Shown here in pieces: positions 52,028-60,403 of a stretch of 64,000 nt of DNA. The DNA comes from Allobosea robiniae (GTDB taxonomy: Bacteria > Pseudomonadota > Alphaproteobacteria > Rhizobiales > Beijerinckiaceae). The position numbers were made by a program, and so were the translations under genes. The notes under the pieces are model-generated. The model saw nothing but the letters and a program-made list of their open reading frames with translations. It was not told the origin of the DNA and made no database searches. Each line of letters begins with the position of its first letter. The first letter of the stretch is position 1. The stretch covers positions 1,116,001-1,180,000 of the forward strand of contig NZ_FNBZ01000001.1 in assembly GCF_900102525.1 (NCBI RefSeq), written 5' to 3'.

Positions 52028-53470
52028 ATGTTCGATCTCGTCATCCGCAATGCCCGCTGCGCCAGCTCCAGCGACGTCTTCAACGCCGATATCGGCATCC
52101 GTGACGGCCGGATCGCCGCGCTCGGCGCCATCGGCGACAAGGCGCCGGAGATCATCGACGCGGCGGGCCGGCTGGTCACGCCGGGCGGCGTCGACAGCCA
52201 TCTCCATATCGACCAGCGCAAGGGCCAGGGCCGGATCAATGCCGACGACTTCTATTCGGGAACGGTCTCGGCCGCCTGCGGCGGCACGACGACGGTCCTG
52301 CCCTTCGCCCCGCAGCATCGCGGCGAAGGGATCGCCTGGGCGGCGGCCGACTATCACGAGCGCGCGCGGAAGTCGGTCCTGGACTATAATTTCCACATCG
52401 TCGTCACCGACCCCTCCCATCCCGATTTCGACCGCGACCTCGCTCAGGCCGCAGCCGGGGGCCTGCGCTCGCTGAAGATCTTCACGACCTATGCCGCCGT
52501 CGGGATCGCCGACCGCGACATCGTCACAGTCTTCGCCGCCGCCCGCCGGCACGGCTTCATGGTCATGGTCCATTGCGAGAACACCGACATCATCGACCAT
52601 GTGACGCAGCAATTGCTGGCGCAGGGCCATATTGCGCCGAAGTTCCATCTCGCCTCGCGGCCGACCATCGCCGAGGCCGAGGCCGTCTTTCGGATCTGCG
52701 CCTACGCCGAACTGTTCAACGTGCCGACCATGATCGTGCATGTCTCGACCGGCCGGTCGCTCGACGTGGTCGCACTCTCCCGCGCGAAGGGCACCACGCT
52801 CTTCGTCGAGACCTGCACCCAGTACCTGACCCTCGACGGCAGCCTGCTCGACAAGCCCGGCCATGAAGGCGCCAAGGGCATCTTCAGCCCGCCGATCCGC
52901 GACGCCGCCAACCGCGCCGAGCTCTGGCGCGCGGTCGCCGACGGGCGCATCGACGTACTCTCCTCGGATCACTCGCCCTATAGGTTCGACGAGGTCGAGA
53001 AATTCCCGAACGGCTTCGGCGCGAGCTTCGACAAGATCGCCAGCGGCGTGCCCGGCGTCGAGATCCGCATGCCGCTGCTGTTCACGCAATGCGTCAAGGA
53101 AGGCCGGATCAGCCTGCCTGAATTCGTCCAGCTGACCTCGACCAATGCCGCACGGATCTACGGGCTGGCACCGCGCAAGGGCGATCTCACCATCGGAGCC
53201 GACGCCGATCTGTGCATCTGGGACGAGAATTACGACCGCGTCATCGACAACGCGATGATGCATCACAACGTAGACTTCACTCCCTATGAAGGCCTGAAGG
53301 TCACGGCCTGGCCGGCGGTCACGCTGAGCCGTGGCGAGGTGATCAGCCGCTATCACGAGTTCTGCGGCACACGCGGGCGCGGCCGCTTCCTGCCGGCGAT
53401 GGCGACCGCCCCTCATCAGGACCGGACCGATGCGGAAAAGGAGCTGGAAGCCTTCGGCCTCGCCTGGTGA
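52028..53470 (+). CDS. Dihydropyrimidinase/D-hydantoinase-like amidohydrolase
   Basis: A 480-residue cyclic amidohydrolase. Metal ligands are in place: GVDSHLHIDQ (HxH), SLKIFTTY (the Lys that is carboxylated, near residue 155), MVHCENTDI, MIVHVSTGRS and LSSDHSPYRFDE (Asp). The family opens five- or six-membered cyclic diamides such as dihydropyrimidines and hydantoins, giving N-carbamoyl amino acids. No carbamoylase is adjacent, so the product may be handled elsewhere or the substrate may be different. Context with an amino-acid importer and an opine-dehydrogenase-like gene is unusual. Confidence 0.93.
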   Translation: MFDLVIRNARCASSSDVFNADIGIRDGRIAALGAIGDKAPEIIDAAGRLVTPGGVDSHLHIDQRKGQGRINADDFYSGTVSAACGGTTTVLPFAPQHRGEGIAWAAADYHERARKSVLDYNFHIVVTDPSHPDFDRDLAQAAAGGLRSLKIFTTYAAVGIADRDIVTVFAAARRHGFMVMVHCENTDIIDHVTQQLLAQGHIAPKFHLASRPTIAEAEAVFRICAYAELFNVPTMIVHVSTGRSLDVVALSRAKGTTLFVETCTQYLTLDGSLLDKPGHEGAKGIFSPPIRDAANRAELWRAVADGRIDVLSSDHSPYRFDEVEKFPNGFGASFDKIASGVPGVEIRMPLLFTQCVKEGRISLPEFVQLTSTNAARIYGLAPRKGDLTIGADADLCIWDENYDRVIDNAMMHHNVDFTPYEGLKVTAWPAVTLSRGEVISRYHEFCGTRGRGRFLPAMATAPHQDRTDAEKELEAFGLAW

Positions 53471-53518
53471 GGCAGTCAGCGGCCAGTTGATTGCCCCATC
53501 AAGCCGGGCTGAACAATT

Positions 53519-54343
53519 TCATCTGTCCAGCTCCGGCGATGGCGGCAAGACCGTCGTCGTCAGCGTCCGGCGCATCATGTCGCGCAGCGCATTGGCATTT
53601 CGGTAGCCGGCGGTCACTGCCGCTTGCCGCAAGGGGACGCCGTTTGCCTGGAGCGTCAGCGTATGGAGCATGCGTAACCGCCGCCGCCACTCCGCAAAGC
53701 TCAATCCGGTCTCGCCGCGAAAGCGGCGCGTGAAGGTGGAGCGGCTGACGCCGGTCTGCTCCGCCCAGCCATCCAGATCATGGGCAAGCGCCGGCTTCTG
53801 GATCATGTCGCGAGCCAGTTTCCGCAAGGGCGGCGTCTGCGGCATCGGCAGCGCGATCTGGATCTCGCTGGCTTCGCGGATCTCGTCGACGATCAGCGCC
53901 GCAAGATGCCCGCCGCGGCTACCGAGATCGTAGAGCAAGGGCCCGCTCGCCAGGGCGCGCAGCGAGACGTCGAGCAATTCCGAGACCGCGATCACGCGAC
54001 AACTGCGCGGAACGGCATCGCCGAGCGCCTCGTCGGTGAAGAAAGCCGCCCGCATTTCGCAGCAGCCATAGGCCGCCAACTCATGCGGCAGGTCGGCCGG
54101 CACGAGGAGCGCATAGCCCGACGGGACCGTCCAGGTGCCGATCTCCGTATGGAGCAGGAGCAGCCCGCCGGAGGCATGGAGCAGCTCGATGCGGCGATGG
54201 CTGTGCCAGCGTGTGCGGGCGCCGTTGAGAAACGACTGGTGCAGGACCGTGACCGGACGAGGCGTTTCCTCGCTCAACCACAATCTGTCGACGGTCTGCG
54301 GACCCGCTTGATCCGAACTCGGTGGTTTTTCCTGAACGCGCAT
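53519..54343 (-). CDS. AraC-family transcriptional regulator
   Basis: A 274-residue regulator. The N-terminal half is a cupin-type sensor (RWHSHRRIELLHASGGLLLL, then VPSGYALLVPADLPHELAAY). The C-terminal double HTH has LDGWAEQTGVSRSTFTRRFR and VPLRQAAVTAGYRNANALRD. A TTG 11 codons upstream is open; the ATG at 54343 is preferred. It diverges from a TonB-dependent siderophore receptor and probably regulates it, as many AraC proteins do for siderophore uptake. Confidence 0.92.
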   Translation of the reverse strand: MRVQEKPPSSDQAGPQTVDRLWLSEETPRPVTVLHQSFLNGARTRWHSHRRIELLHASGGLLLLHTEIGTWTVPSGYALLVPADLPHELAAYGCCEMRAAFFTDEALGDAVPRSCRVIAVSELLDVSLRALASGPLLYDLGSRGGHLAALIVDEIREASEIQIALPMPQTPPLRKLARDMIQKPALAHDLDGWAEQTGVSRSTFTRRFRGETGLSFAEWRRRLRMLHTLTLQANGVPLRQAAVTAGYRNANALRDMMRRTLTTTVLPPSPELDR

Positions 54344-54516
54344 GAGTGCGACCAAATTTGACCCGGACACGGTCAATTATGATCCACGTCCGTAGAAGGA
54401 TCGCAGCTATAATTCAAGGGCAGTCGAGCCAGTTTATAATCAGTTCAAACTAGGTCGACGCAAGAGCATTCGTCAAGAAACATAGATTAAATTCAAATCC
54501 AGGGCCGACGACGCGT
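54344..54516. promoter_or_regulatory. Divergent promoter of AraC regulator and TonB receptor
   Basis: A 173-base AT-rich gap between divergent genes. It contains TTTATAATCAGTTCAAAC near 54433, which weakly resembles an Irr-type iron control element (TTTAGAA/TTCTAAA arms), but the match is poor. It probably contains both promoters and an AraC binding site. No strong palindrome was seen. Confidence 0.35.
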
Positions 54517-56745
54517 ATGCTATACACCACCGTATTCCGGCGCTTCACCGCGATACAAAGAAGCGTTCGCGCCTGTGCCCTGTCACAGATTTCACTGCCG
54601 GCGCTGTTCGTTGCGCTTGCTACGGACGCTTCGGCCCAGCAGAGCGGGCCTGCGATCCGCCTCGACACCATCGAGGTGCAAGGCACCCGCGAGCAGGCAC
54701 TCGGCCCGGTCAATGGCTATGTCGCGACCCGCAGCGCCACCGGCAGCAAGACCGACACGCCGCTCATCGAAGTGCCGCAGACCGTCAACGTCGTCACGGC
54801 CGACCAGATCCGCGCGCAAGGGGCCCAGAGCGTGAGCGAGTCCTTGCGTTACACCGCAGGCGTTCGCGGCGAGACCTATGGAGCCGCCTCGCAATTCGAC
54901 AGCTACACGCAGATCCGCGGCTTCAAGGGCGATCTCTTCCTCGACGGATTGCGCCTGCCCGACGGCGCGGCCACGGCTGACTGGACGACCTCGGTCGTCG
55001 AGCCCTATGGGCTGGAGCGCGTCGAGGTTCTCAAGGGTCCTTCCTCCGTCCTCTACGGCCAGAGCGGCCCGGGCGGCCTCGTCAACATGGTCAGCAAGCG
55101 CCCCACCGCCACGCCGCTGCGCGAGATCCAACTCCAGACGGGCAGCTTCGGGCGCCTTCAGGGAGCCTTCGACCTGTCGGGGCCGATCGATCCGCAAGGC
55201 ACCTTCCTGTATCGTCTGACCGGGCTCGCACGGAATTCCGGAACGCAGACCGACTTCATCGATGACGACCGGCTCTTCATCGCGCCCGCCTTCACCTGGC
55301 GCCCGAGCGCCGACACCACGCTGACGGTGATGGGCCAGTATCTGCGTGAGCGCAACGGCAAGACCAGCTTCAATTACCTGCCGACCTCCGGCACGCTCCA
55401 TCCCAATCCCGTCAATGGTCGCCTGCCCTGGAACCGCTATGCCGGCGAGCCGGGCTTCGACCGCTTCGAGCGCGACCAGGGCTCGATCGGCTATGCCTTC
55501 GAGCATCGCTTCAACGACAGCCTGACCTTCAGCCAGAACCTGCGCTACACCCAGAACGACGTCTATCTGCGGGCGCTCAACCGCAACGGCGAATTGCTGG
55601 CCGACAACCGCACGCTGAACCGCGCCGCCTTCCGCATCGACGCCGCGGCGCGCGCCTTCACGCTCGACAACCGGCTGGAGGCCAAATTCGGCACCGGCCC
55701 GCTGTCGCATACCGCGCTCATCGGCCTCGATTACCGCAACGAGATCAGCCAATACGATGTCGGCCGCGGCCCGGCGCCCTCGATCCAGATCTTCAACCCG
55801 GTCTATGGCGCGCCCGTCGCCGATCCCGGCATCAACTTCCAGCGCAAGGATGCGGAACTGCGCCAGCTCGGCTTCTATGCACAGGACCAGATCAAGCTCG
55901 ACCGTTGGATCGCGACCTTCTCCGGCCGCTACGACATCGCCGAGACCCGGACGCGCACGCAGACCCTGACGACCAATACGCTGACCCGGACATCGACGAC
56001 GGACCGCGCCTTCAGCGGCCGTGCCGGATTGAGCTACGTCTTCGACAACGGCATCGCACCCTATGTCAGCGTTTCCACGTCGTTCCAGCCGACGGCGGCG
56101 ACCGACTTTTCCGGCGCGGCCTTCAAGCCGCTGACCTCCCGGCAATACGAGGCCGGCGTCAAATATCAGCCGGCATGGATGAATGCCTCCCTCACCGCCG
56201 CGGTGTTCGACATTCGCCAGGACAATACGCTGACGGGCGATCCGAACCCGGCGCATCCCTTCGCGCAGGTCCAGCTCGGAGAGGTTTCCGTGCGCGGCTT
56301 CGACGTCGAGGCCAGAGCGCAGCTGACCGAAGGCCTCGGGCTGATCGCCTCCTATGCCTTCCTCGACCACGAGATCACCAAGAGCTCGATCGCAACCGAT
56401 ATCGGCAAGCGGCTGCCGGGCACACCGATGCATCAGGGCTCGCTCTGGGCCGACTATGCGATCCAGGGCGGCCCTTTCGCCGGCCTGTCGCTTGGCGGCG
56501 GCGTCAGGTTCGTCGGCAGCACCTACGACACCAACAACACCGTGCGCATCCCGTCCTATACGCTGGTCGACGCCACCATCGGTTACGATCTCGGCAAGCT
56601 GATGCCGGCCTTGAACGGCGCCAAGCTGTCGGTCGTCGCCAAGAACCTGTTCGACCGCTACTACGTCTCGCAATGCGGCAACGTCCCGGGCTGCACGCTG
56701 GGCTCTCGCCGCACGGTGCTGGCAACGCTGAGCTATCGCTGGTGA
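54517..56745 (+). CDS. TonB-dependent siderophore receptor
   Basis: A 742-residue outer-membrane receptor. After a signal peptide (cleavage near residue 40, DASAQQ) comes a short segment with LDTIEVQGTR, the TonB-box region, then the plug: DTPLIEVPQTVNVVTADQIR, SYTQIRGFKGDLFLDGLRLP and RVEVLKGPSSVLYGQSGPGG. The barrel fills about residues 190-742 and ends LATLSYRW, a C-terminal aromatic barrel signal. The plug blocks are those of ferric siderophore receptors such as the ferrichrome group. The siderophore is unknown. A binding protein follows in 2 bases. Confidence 0.95.
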   Translation: MLYTTVFRRFTAIQRSVRACALSQISLPALFVALATDASAQQSGPAIRLDTIEVQGTREQALGPVNGYVATRSATGSKTDTPLIEVPQTVNVVTADQIRAQGAQSVSESLRYTAGVRGETYGAASQFDSYTQIRGFKGDLFLDGLRLPDGAATADWTTSVVEPYGLERVEVLKGPSSVLYGQSGPGGLVNMVSKRPTATPLREIQLQTGSFGRLQGAFDLSGPIDPQGTFLYRLTGLARNSGTQTDFIDDDRLFIAPAFTWRPSADTTLTVMGQYLRERNGKTSFNYLPTSGTLHPNPVNGRLPWNRYAGEPGFDRFERDQGSIGYAFEHRFNDSLTFSQNLRYTQNDVYLRALNRNGELLADNRTLNRAAFRIDAAARAFTLDNRLEAKFGTGPLSHTALIGLDYRNEISQYDVGRGPAPSIQIFNPVYGAPVADPGINFQRKDAELRQLGFYAQDQIKLDRWIATFSGRYDIAETRTRTQTLTTNTLTRTSTTDRAFSGRAGLSYVFDNGIAPYVSVSTSFQPTAATDFSGAAFKPLTSRQYEAGVKYQPAWMNASLTAAVFDIRQDNTLTGDPNPAHPFAQVQLGEVSVRGFDVEARAQLTEGLGLIASYAFLDHEITKSSIATDIGKRLPGTPMHQGSLWADYAIQGGPFAGLSLGGGVRFVGSTYDTNNTVRIPSYTLVDATIGYDLGKLMPALNGAKLSVVAKNLFDRYYVSQCGNVPGCTLGSRRTVLATLSYRW

Positions 56746-56747
56746 GG

Positions 56748-57893
56748 ATGATGAACCGCGCGACCGGACTTGGGAGGCGCGCGGCCGCGCTGGTCGGCCT
56801 CGCCCTCTCGCTGCTGCTTGCTGCGCCGGCCGCGGCGAAGGACATCCGCGTCACCGATCTCGCCGGCCGCGAGGTGGTTCTCAAGGAGCCGGCGAAGCGG
56901 ATCGTGCTCGGCGCCTGGGTCAGCCTCGATGCGCTGTCGCTGCTGCATCCCGATCCCGTCAGCCTGCTCGCAGGCTGGGCGGAAGGCGGCGCCAATACGA
57001 TCCAGCCTGCGATCCTGCGCGGCCGGTTTCCGGCGATCGACCGGGTTCCGGTCGTCGGCCGTGGCTCCTTCGAGGCCATCGGCATCGAAACCATCATCGC
57101 GCGCCAGCCGGATCTCGTCCTGCTCAGCCGTTTCGACGCCTATCGCTACGGCTCCGACGCCGCCCCAGGCATCGCGAAGCTGGAGGCGGCGGGCATCCAG
57201 GTCGCCATCGTGGATTTCTTCCTCGACCCGTTGAAGAGCACGGAGCCGAGCCTGCGCATCCTCGGCAAGCTCATCGGGCGCGAGGCGCAGGCGGAGGCGT
57301 TCATCGCCTTCTATCGCGAGCATCTCGACCGTATCGCGACACGGCTGGCCAAGGATACGGTCGAGCGTCCTTCGGTTTTCCTGCATGCTTTCGCGGCAAG
57401 GCCCGAATGCTGCTTTTCCGCCGGCCCCGGCACGATCGACGGCTTCATTCGTCTGGCCGGGGGCGAAAACATCGGCGCGGAGAAGATTCCCGGCGCGGTC
57501 GGACAACTCAGCCTGGAGTTCGTCCTGACGCGCAATCCCAAGGTCTACGTCGCGACCACGACCTCCGACAATGCCGACGCCGAAGCCTTCGCGCTTGGCC
57601 CGGCCGTACCGGCGGAGAAAGCCGCCCGCAGCTTCGCCAGACGCCTCGAAGGTCGCGACCTCGCGGCTCTGGATGCCGTCGCGCAGGGCCGCGCCCATGG
57701 TCTCTGGCACCTCTTCGTCCATACGCCCGCGCATGTCGTTGCAATCGAGGCCCTGGCAAAATGGCAGCATCCAGGACTCTTCTCCGATATCGACCTGGAC
57801 GCCACGCTGCGCGAGATCAACAGCCGGTTCCTGGCAGCACCGCTGGAGGGAACATTCTGGATCTCCGCCGGAGACCATGCCCCTCGGCGGTGA
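56748..57893 (+). CDS. Iron-siderophore-type ABC substrate-binding protein
   Basis: A 381-residue exported protein of the BtuF/FhuD-like fold. The signal peptide (RAAALVGLALSLLLAAPAAA) ends near residue 30. IRVTDLAGREVVLKEPAKRI is the usual opening, ETIIARQPDLVLLSRFDAYR is the mid-strand block and VQFVL-type C-terminal helix follows. It starts with ATGATG, either usable, 2 bases after the receptor gene. The permease and ATPase that would import the iron complex are not in the window. It may feed an importer elsewhere. Confidence 0.88.
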   Translation: MMNRATGLGRRAAALVGLALSLLLAAPAAAKDIRVTDLAGREVVLKEPAKRIVLGAWVSLDALSLLHPDPVSLLAGWAEGGANTIQPAILRGRFPAIDRVPVVGRGSFEAIGIETIIARQPDLVLLSRFDAYRYGSDAAPGIAKLEAAGIQVAIVDFFLDPLKSTEPSLRILGKLIGREAQAEAFIAFYREHLDRIATRLAKDTVERPSVFLHAFAARPECCFSAGPGTIDGFIRLAGGENIGAEKIPGAVGQLSLEFVLTRNPKVYVATTTSDNADAEAFALGPAVPAEKAARSFARRLEGRDLAALDAVAQGRAHGLWHLFVHTPAHVVAIEALAKWQHPGLFSDIDLDATLREINSRFLAAPLEGTFWISAGDHAPRR

Positions 57894-57943
57894 CCCATCG
57901 CGGCGAGCGGATGGACTCCGTTCCAGCCTTCGCGTCAGGTACA

Positions 57944-58014
57944 CTGATCGACCGTCGCTGGCAGCACATATCGATCAATCGGCTCGCTCATGCCACTATA
58001 GGTCGACCGATCAG
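57944..58014. promoter_or_regulatory. Inverted CTGATCG/CGATCAG upstream of a small HTH gene
   Basis: CTGATCG at 57944-57950 is inverted as CGATCAG at 58008-58014, next to a GGTCGACC palindrome at 58001-58008. The gap precedes a small HTH protein that might bind it. Spacing is wide, so this is tentative. Confidence 0.25.
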
Positions 58015-58039
58015 GTGCGACCGCAAAGCGGAGTGGATT

Positions 58040-58219
58040 GTGACCGAGCGATTTGAACGGCATCGCCAACCCTGGACAGCTGAGGAACTCCAGAAGCTGA
58101 GGTTGCTGGCCGGAAAGGGCATGGCCCTGAAGGCGATCGCGAGAGCGATGACACGCAGCGAAGAGTCCATCAAGGACCGCGCAAAACGCGACGGAATCGG
58201 GATCGCGAAACTCCGCTAG
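58040..58219 (+). CDS. Small HTH (SANT/Myb-like) protein
   Basis: A 59-residue protein starting with GTG at 58040, six bases after a GGAG ribosome site. The sequence RQPWTAEELQKLRLLAGKGM, then KAIARAMTRSEESIKDRAKR, has the Trp-containing first helix and the turn-recognition-helix pattern of Myb/SANT-like or GcrA-like small DNA-binding proteins. Similar short proteins are common in Hyphomicrobiales as far as I recall. The target is unknown. It lies between the iron-uptake genes and a convergent deaminase. Confidence 0.7.
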   Translation: MTERFERHRQPWTAEELQKLRLLAGKGMALKAIARAMTRSEESIKDRAKRDGIGIAKLR

Positions 58220-58256
58220 ACCGCTTCAGGGCGCCCGACCGCGGGGAGCCATGGCC

Positions 58257-58730
58257 TCAGGTCGGCCCTGCCTGACGCCGCTTCCATTCGGCATAGAGAT
58301 CGGGCCCGCCTTCGAGGCGAACCGGACTATAGGCGATCTTCATCGACTGCTCGGCGAAGGGCTTTGCCAGATCGGCATAGACCGCCGCGCTCGACAGGCC
58401 ATAGGGCGCGCCGTCATCGTTGGAATAGGCATAGTAGACCTCGCTGACGCCGGAGATCCGCATCGCCGCCATGCACATCGGGCAAGGATGGCCGCTGGCA
58501 TAGACCACGCAGCCGGCGAGGCTCGGCGAAGCCAGCTTGCGGCTCGCCGCGCGCAAGGCGGTCAGCTCGGCATGGGCGGTCGGGTCGTTGGTCGCGACGA
58601 TCTCGTTGACGCCGGTCGCGATCACCTCGCCCTCCCGGACGATCACAGCCCCGAAGGGCCGGCCGCCCTTGTCCATATTGGACCGCGCAAGTTCGATCGC
58701 CTCGCAGAGAAACCTCTGTGCCTGATTCAT
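58257..58730 (-). CDS. Nucleoside/base deaminase (guanine-deaminase/TadA-like fold)
   Basis: A 157-residue zinc deaminase. The catalytic motifs are DPTAHAELTALRA (His ligand and proton-shuttling Glu) and ASGHPCPMCMAAM (two Cys ligands). The C-terminal YADLAKPFAEQSMKIAYSPV and ending EWKRRQA resemble the guanine deaminase (GuaD) subgroup rather than tRNA adenosine deaminase. Likely reaction: deamination of guanine or a related base in the cytoplasm. Confidence 0.88.
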   Translation of the reverse strand: MNQAQRFLCEAIELARSNMDKGGRPFGAVIVREGEVIATGVNEIVATNDPTAHAELTALRAASRKLASPSLAGCVVYASGHPCPMCMAAMRISGVSEVYYAYSNDDGAPYGLSSAAVYADLAKPFAEQSMKIAYSPVRLEGGPDLYAEWKRRQAGPT

Positions 58731-58746
58731 GATCGCGCCCTTCAGT

Positions 58747-59418
58747 TCAACGCCCCCCGGCCGCGAGCAGGATCTGCTGCATCCCGGCCTGGCCGCGGCT
58801 GCGGGCGTGCTGGAGCGGGGTCACGCCATCGCGGTCGGCCAGGTTCACATTCGCACCGGCCGCAAGCAGGTCCTTGACGATCTGCTGGTGCCTGTCGCCG
58901 CCATCGCTCAGGATGATCGCCTCCAAAAGCCCGGTCCAGCCGAGATTGTTGATGTGATCGACCGCAACGCCGGCCGCGATCAGGGTGCGGACCGTCTCGA
59001 CATGGCCACGCTCGCAAGCCGGGATCAGCGCCGTACCGCCGTAGCGATTGGTGCTCTTCAGGTCCGCGCCATGCTCCAGCGTCAGCTTGAGGATGGCGAG
59101 GTGGCCGCGCGCACCGGCATAGAGATAAGGGCTGTCGTTCATCCCGTCCTTGGCGTTGACGTCGGCGCCGGCCTCGATCAGGGCACGGGCGGCGTCGACG
59201 CGGTTCTCATGGGTCGCGACGAGCAGGGCGGTCCGGCCGCGCGCGTCGCGTGCGTCGATGACTGCGCCCTCGACGAGGAGCCGCTTGATCGTGGCGACAT
59301 CATCCCTGGCCGCAGCGGCATGCAATCTGGTTTCGGTCATGGCTTGTCCGGATACTGTCTGCGGGCCGAAGGCCAGCAGGAGAACAACAAAGGCCAGGAT
59401 CGGCGAAAATCGGGGCAA
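58747..59418 (-). CDS. Exported ankyrin-repeat protein
   Basis: A 223-residue protein. An N-terminal hydrophobic segment (ILAFVVLLLAFGPQTVSGQA) is a signal peptide. Five to six ankyrin repeats follow, with units such as GRTALLVATHENRVDAARAL, DSPYLYAGARGHLAILKLTL, GGTALIPACERGHVETVRTL and GVTPLQHARSRGQAGMQQIL. It is presumably a periplasmic protein-binding scaffold; the partner is unknown. It starts 17 bases upstream of, and in the same direction as, the deaminase. Confidence 0.9.
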   Translation of the reverse strand: MPRFSPILAFVVLLLAFGPQTVSGQAMTETRLHAAAARDDVATIKRLLVEGAVIDARDARGRTALLVATHENRVDAARALIEAGADVNAKDGMNDSPYLYAGARGHLAILKLTLEHGADLKSTNRYGGTALIPACERGHVETVRTLIAAGVAVDHINNLGWTGLLEAIILSDGGDRHQQIVKDLLAAGANVNLADRDGVTPLQHARSRGQAGMQQILLAAGGR

Positions 59419-59518
59419 TTCCGTCTCCCTGGACTGCGACCGGCGCCGTTCCGGTAGACCCGACCCGACGCGCTTCGACGGGAAAGATAGCCGGAGACAT
59501 CGGACATGGCACCTGGGC

Positions 59519-60403
59519 TCATGGCCGCCGGGCCGGAACCAGGATCGCGCCGGAAGCTGCGATCACCAAAGCGAGGCCGAACCAATCGGTCGGCGTCGGC
59601 CGCTCGCCGAGCAGCAGCACCGAACCGAGCACGCCGACCGCCGGCACCATCAGCGTGCCCAGGCTCGCGATCCCAGCCGGCAGGCGCGCCACCACCGTGA
59701 ACCAGAGGAAATAGGCCAGTGCCTGCGCGCCGATGATGTGGAAGCTCAACGCCGTCAGCACACGCGGCGAGAGCAGCTTCGGCACGGGCAGGCCCTCGAA
59801 GACGAGCATGCCGATGCCGGCGACGAGCCCGCCGATCAATAATTGCCAGGCGGCGATCGTCAGCGCCGGAGCGGAGACCGGCCAGCGCTTGGTCACGATC
59901 GTGCCGAGCGCCCAGCTCACCGCCGCGAGTAGCGCCAGCATCAAGCCGAAGGAAAGCTGCCCGGCGAGGATCAGTGGCAGGCCGAGGCAGATGAGCCCGG
60001 CGATGCCGAGCGCGAGCCCGGCGAGGCGCCTACCGTCGAAGGCCTCACCCAGCACGAAGCGGGCGAGCAGCGTCGCCCAGATCGGCATGGTGAAGGTCAG
60101 GATCGCCGCGCGCGAGGTGGGGGCTGCGAGCTGCGCGAAGGCGAGCAGCACGTTGAAGGCGGCGATCGAGAGGAAGCCGGCGACGACCAACCGCAACCAC
60201 TGCGCGCGCGGCACCGCGAGCGGGACGCCGCGCGTGAGAGCGACCGCGACAAGGACGAGGCCGGCGAAGCTCATCCCGGCGGCGCGCAAGGTCCAGGGCG
60301 CGATCTCGGTCAGCGATATCCGCACCGCCGGCCAGTTGAAACCCCAGAGCAGCCCAAGCAGCGGGACAAGCAGCAGCGCCCTGCCCGGCTTGCTCTCGCT
60401 CAT
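59519..60403 (-). CDS. EamA/DMT-family transporter
   Basis: A 294-residue inner-membrane protein of the drug/metabolite transporter superfamily with ten predicted helices in two EamA halves. GLLWGFNWPAVRISLTEIAP starts half one; LLAAVSWALGTIVTKRWPVS starts half two. The C-terminal LGTLMVPAVGVLGSVLLLGE is the usual conserved block. It overlaps the upstream M20 deacylase stop by four bases, so the two are co-translated. Export of an amino acid or metabolite is likely. Confidence 0.93.
   Translation of the reverse strand: MSESKPGRALLLVPLLGLLWGFNWPAVRISLTEIAPWTLRAAGMSFAGLVLVAVALTRGVPLAVPRAQWLRLVVAGFLSIAAFNVLLAFAQLAAPTSRAAILTFTMPIWATLLARFVLGEAFDGRRLAGLALGIAGLICLGLPLILAGQLSFGLMLALLAAVSWALGTIVTKRWPVSAPALTIAAWQLLIGGLVAGIGMLVFEGLPVPKLLSPRVLTALSFHIIGAQALAYFLWFTVVARLPAGIASLGTLMVPAVGVLGSVLLLGERPTPTDWFGLALVIAASGAILVPARRP

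Noticed and set aside
54430-54450. Irr-type iron box upstream of the TonB receptor
   Set aside because: TTTATAA and TTCAAAC are poor arms of the expected palindrome; kept only as a note in the promoter entry.
54592-56673. Open frame of about 690 codons opposite the TonB receptor
   Set aside because: The receptor has signal peptide, plug and barrel signatures; the opposite frame is compositionally typical of a shadow.
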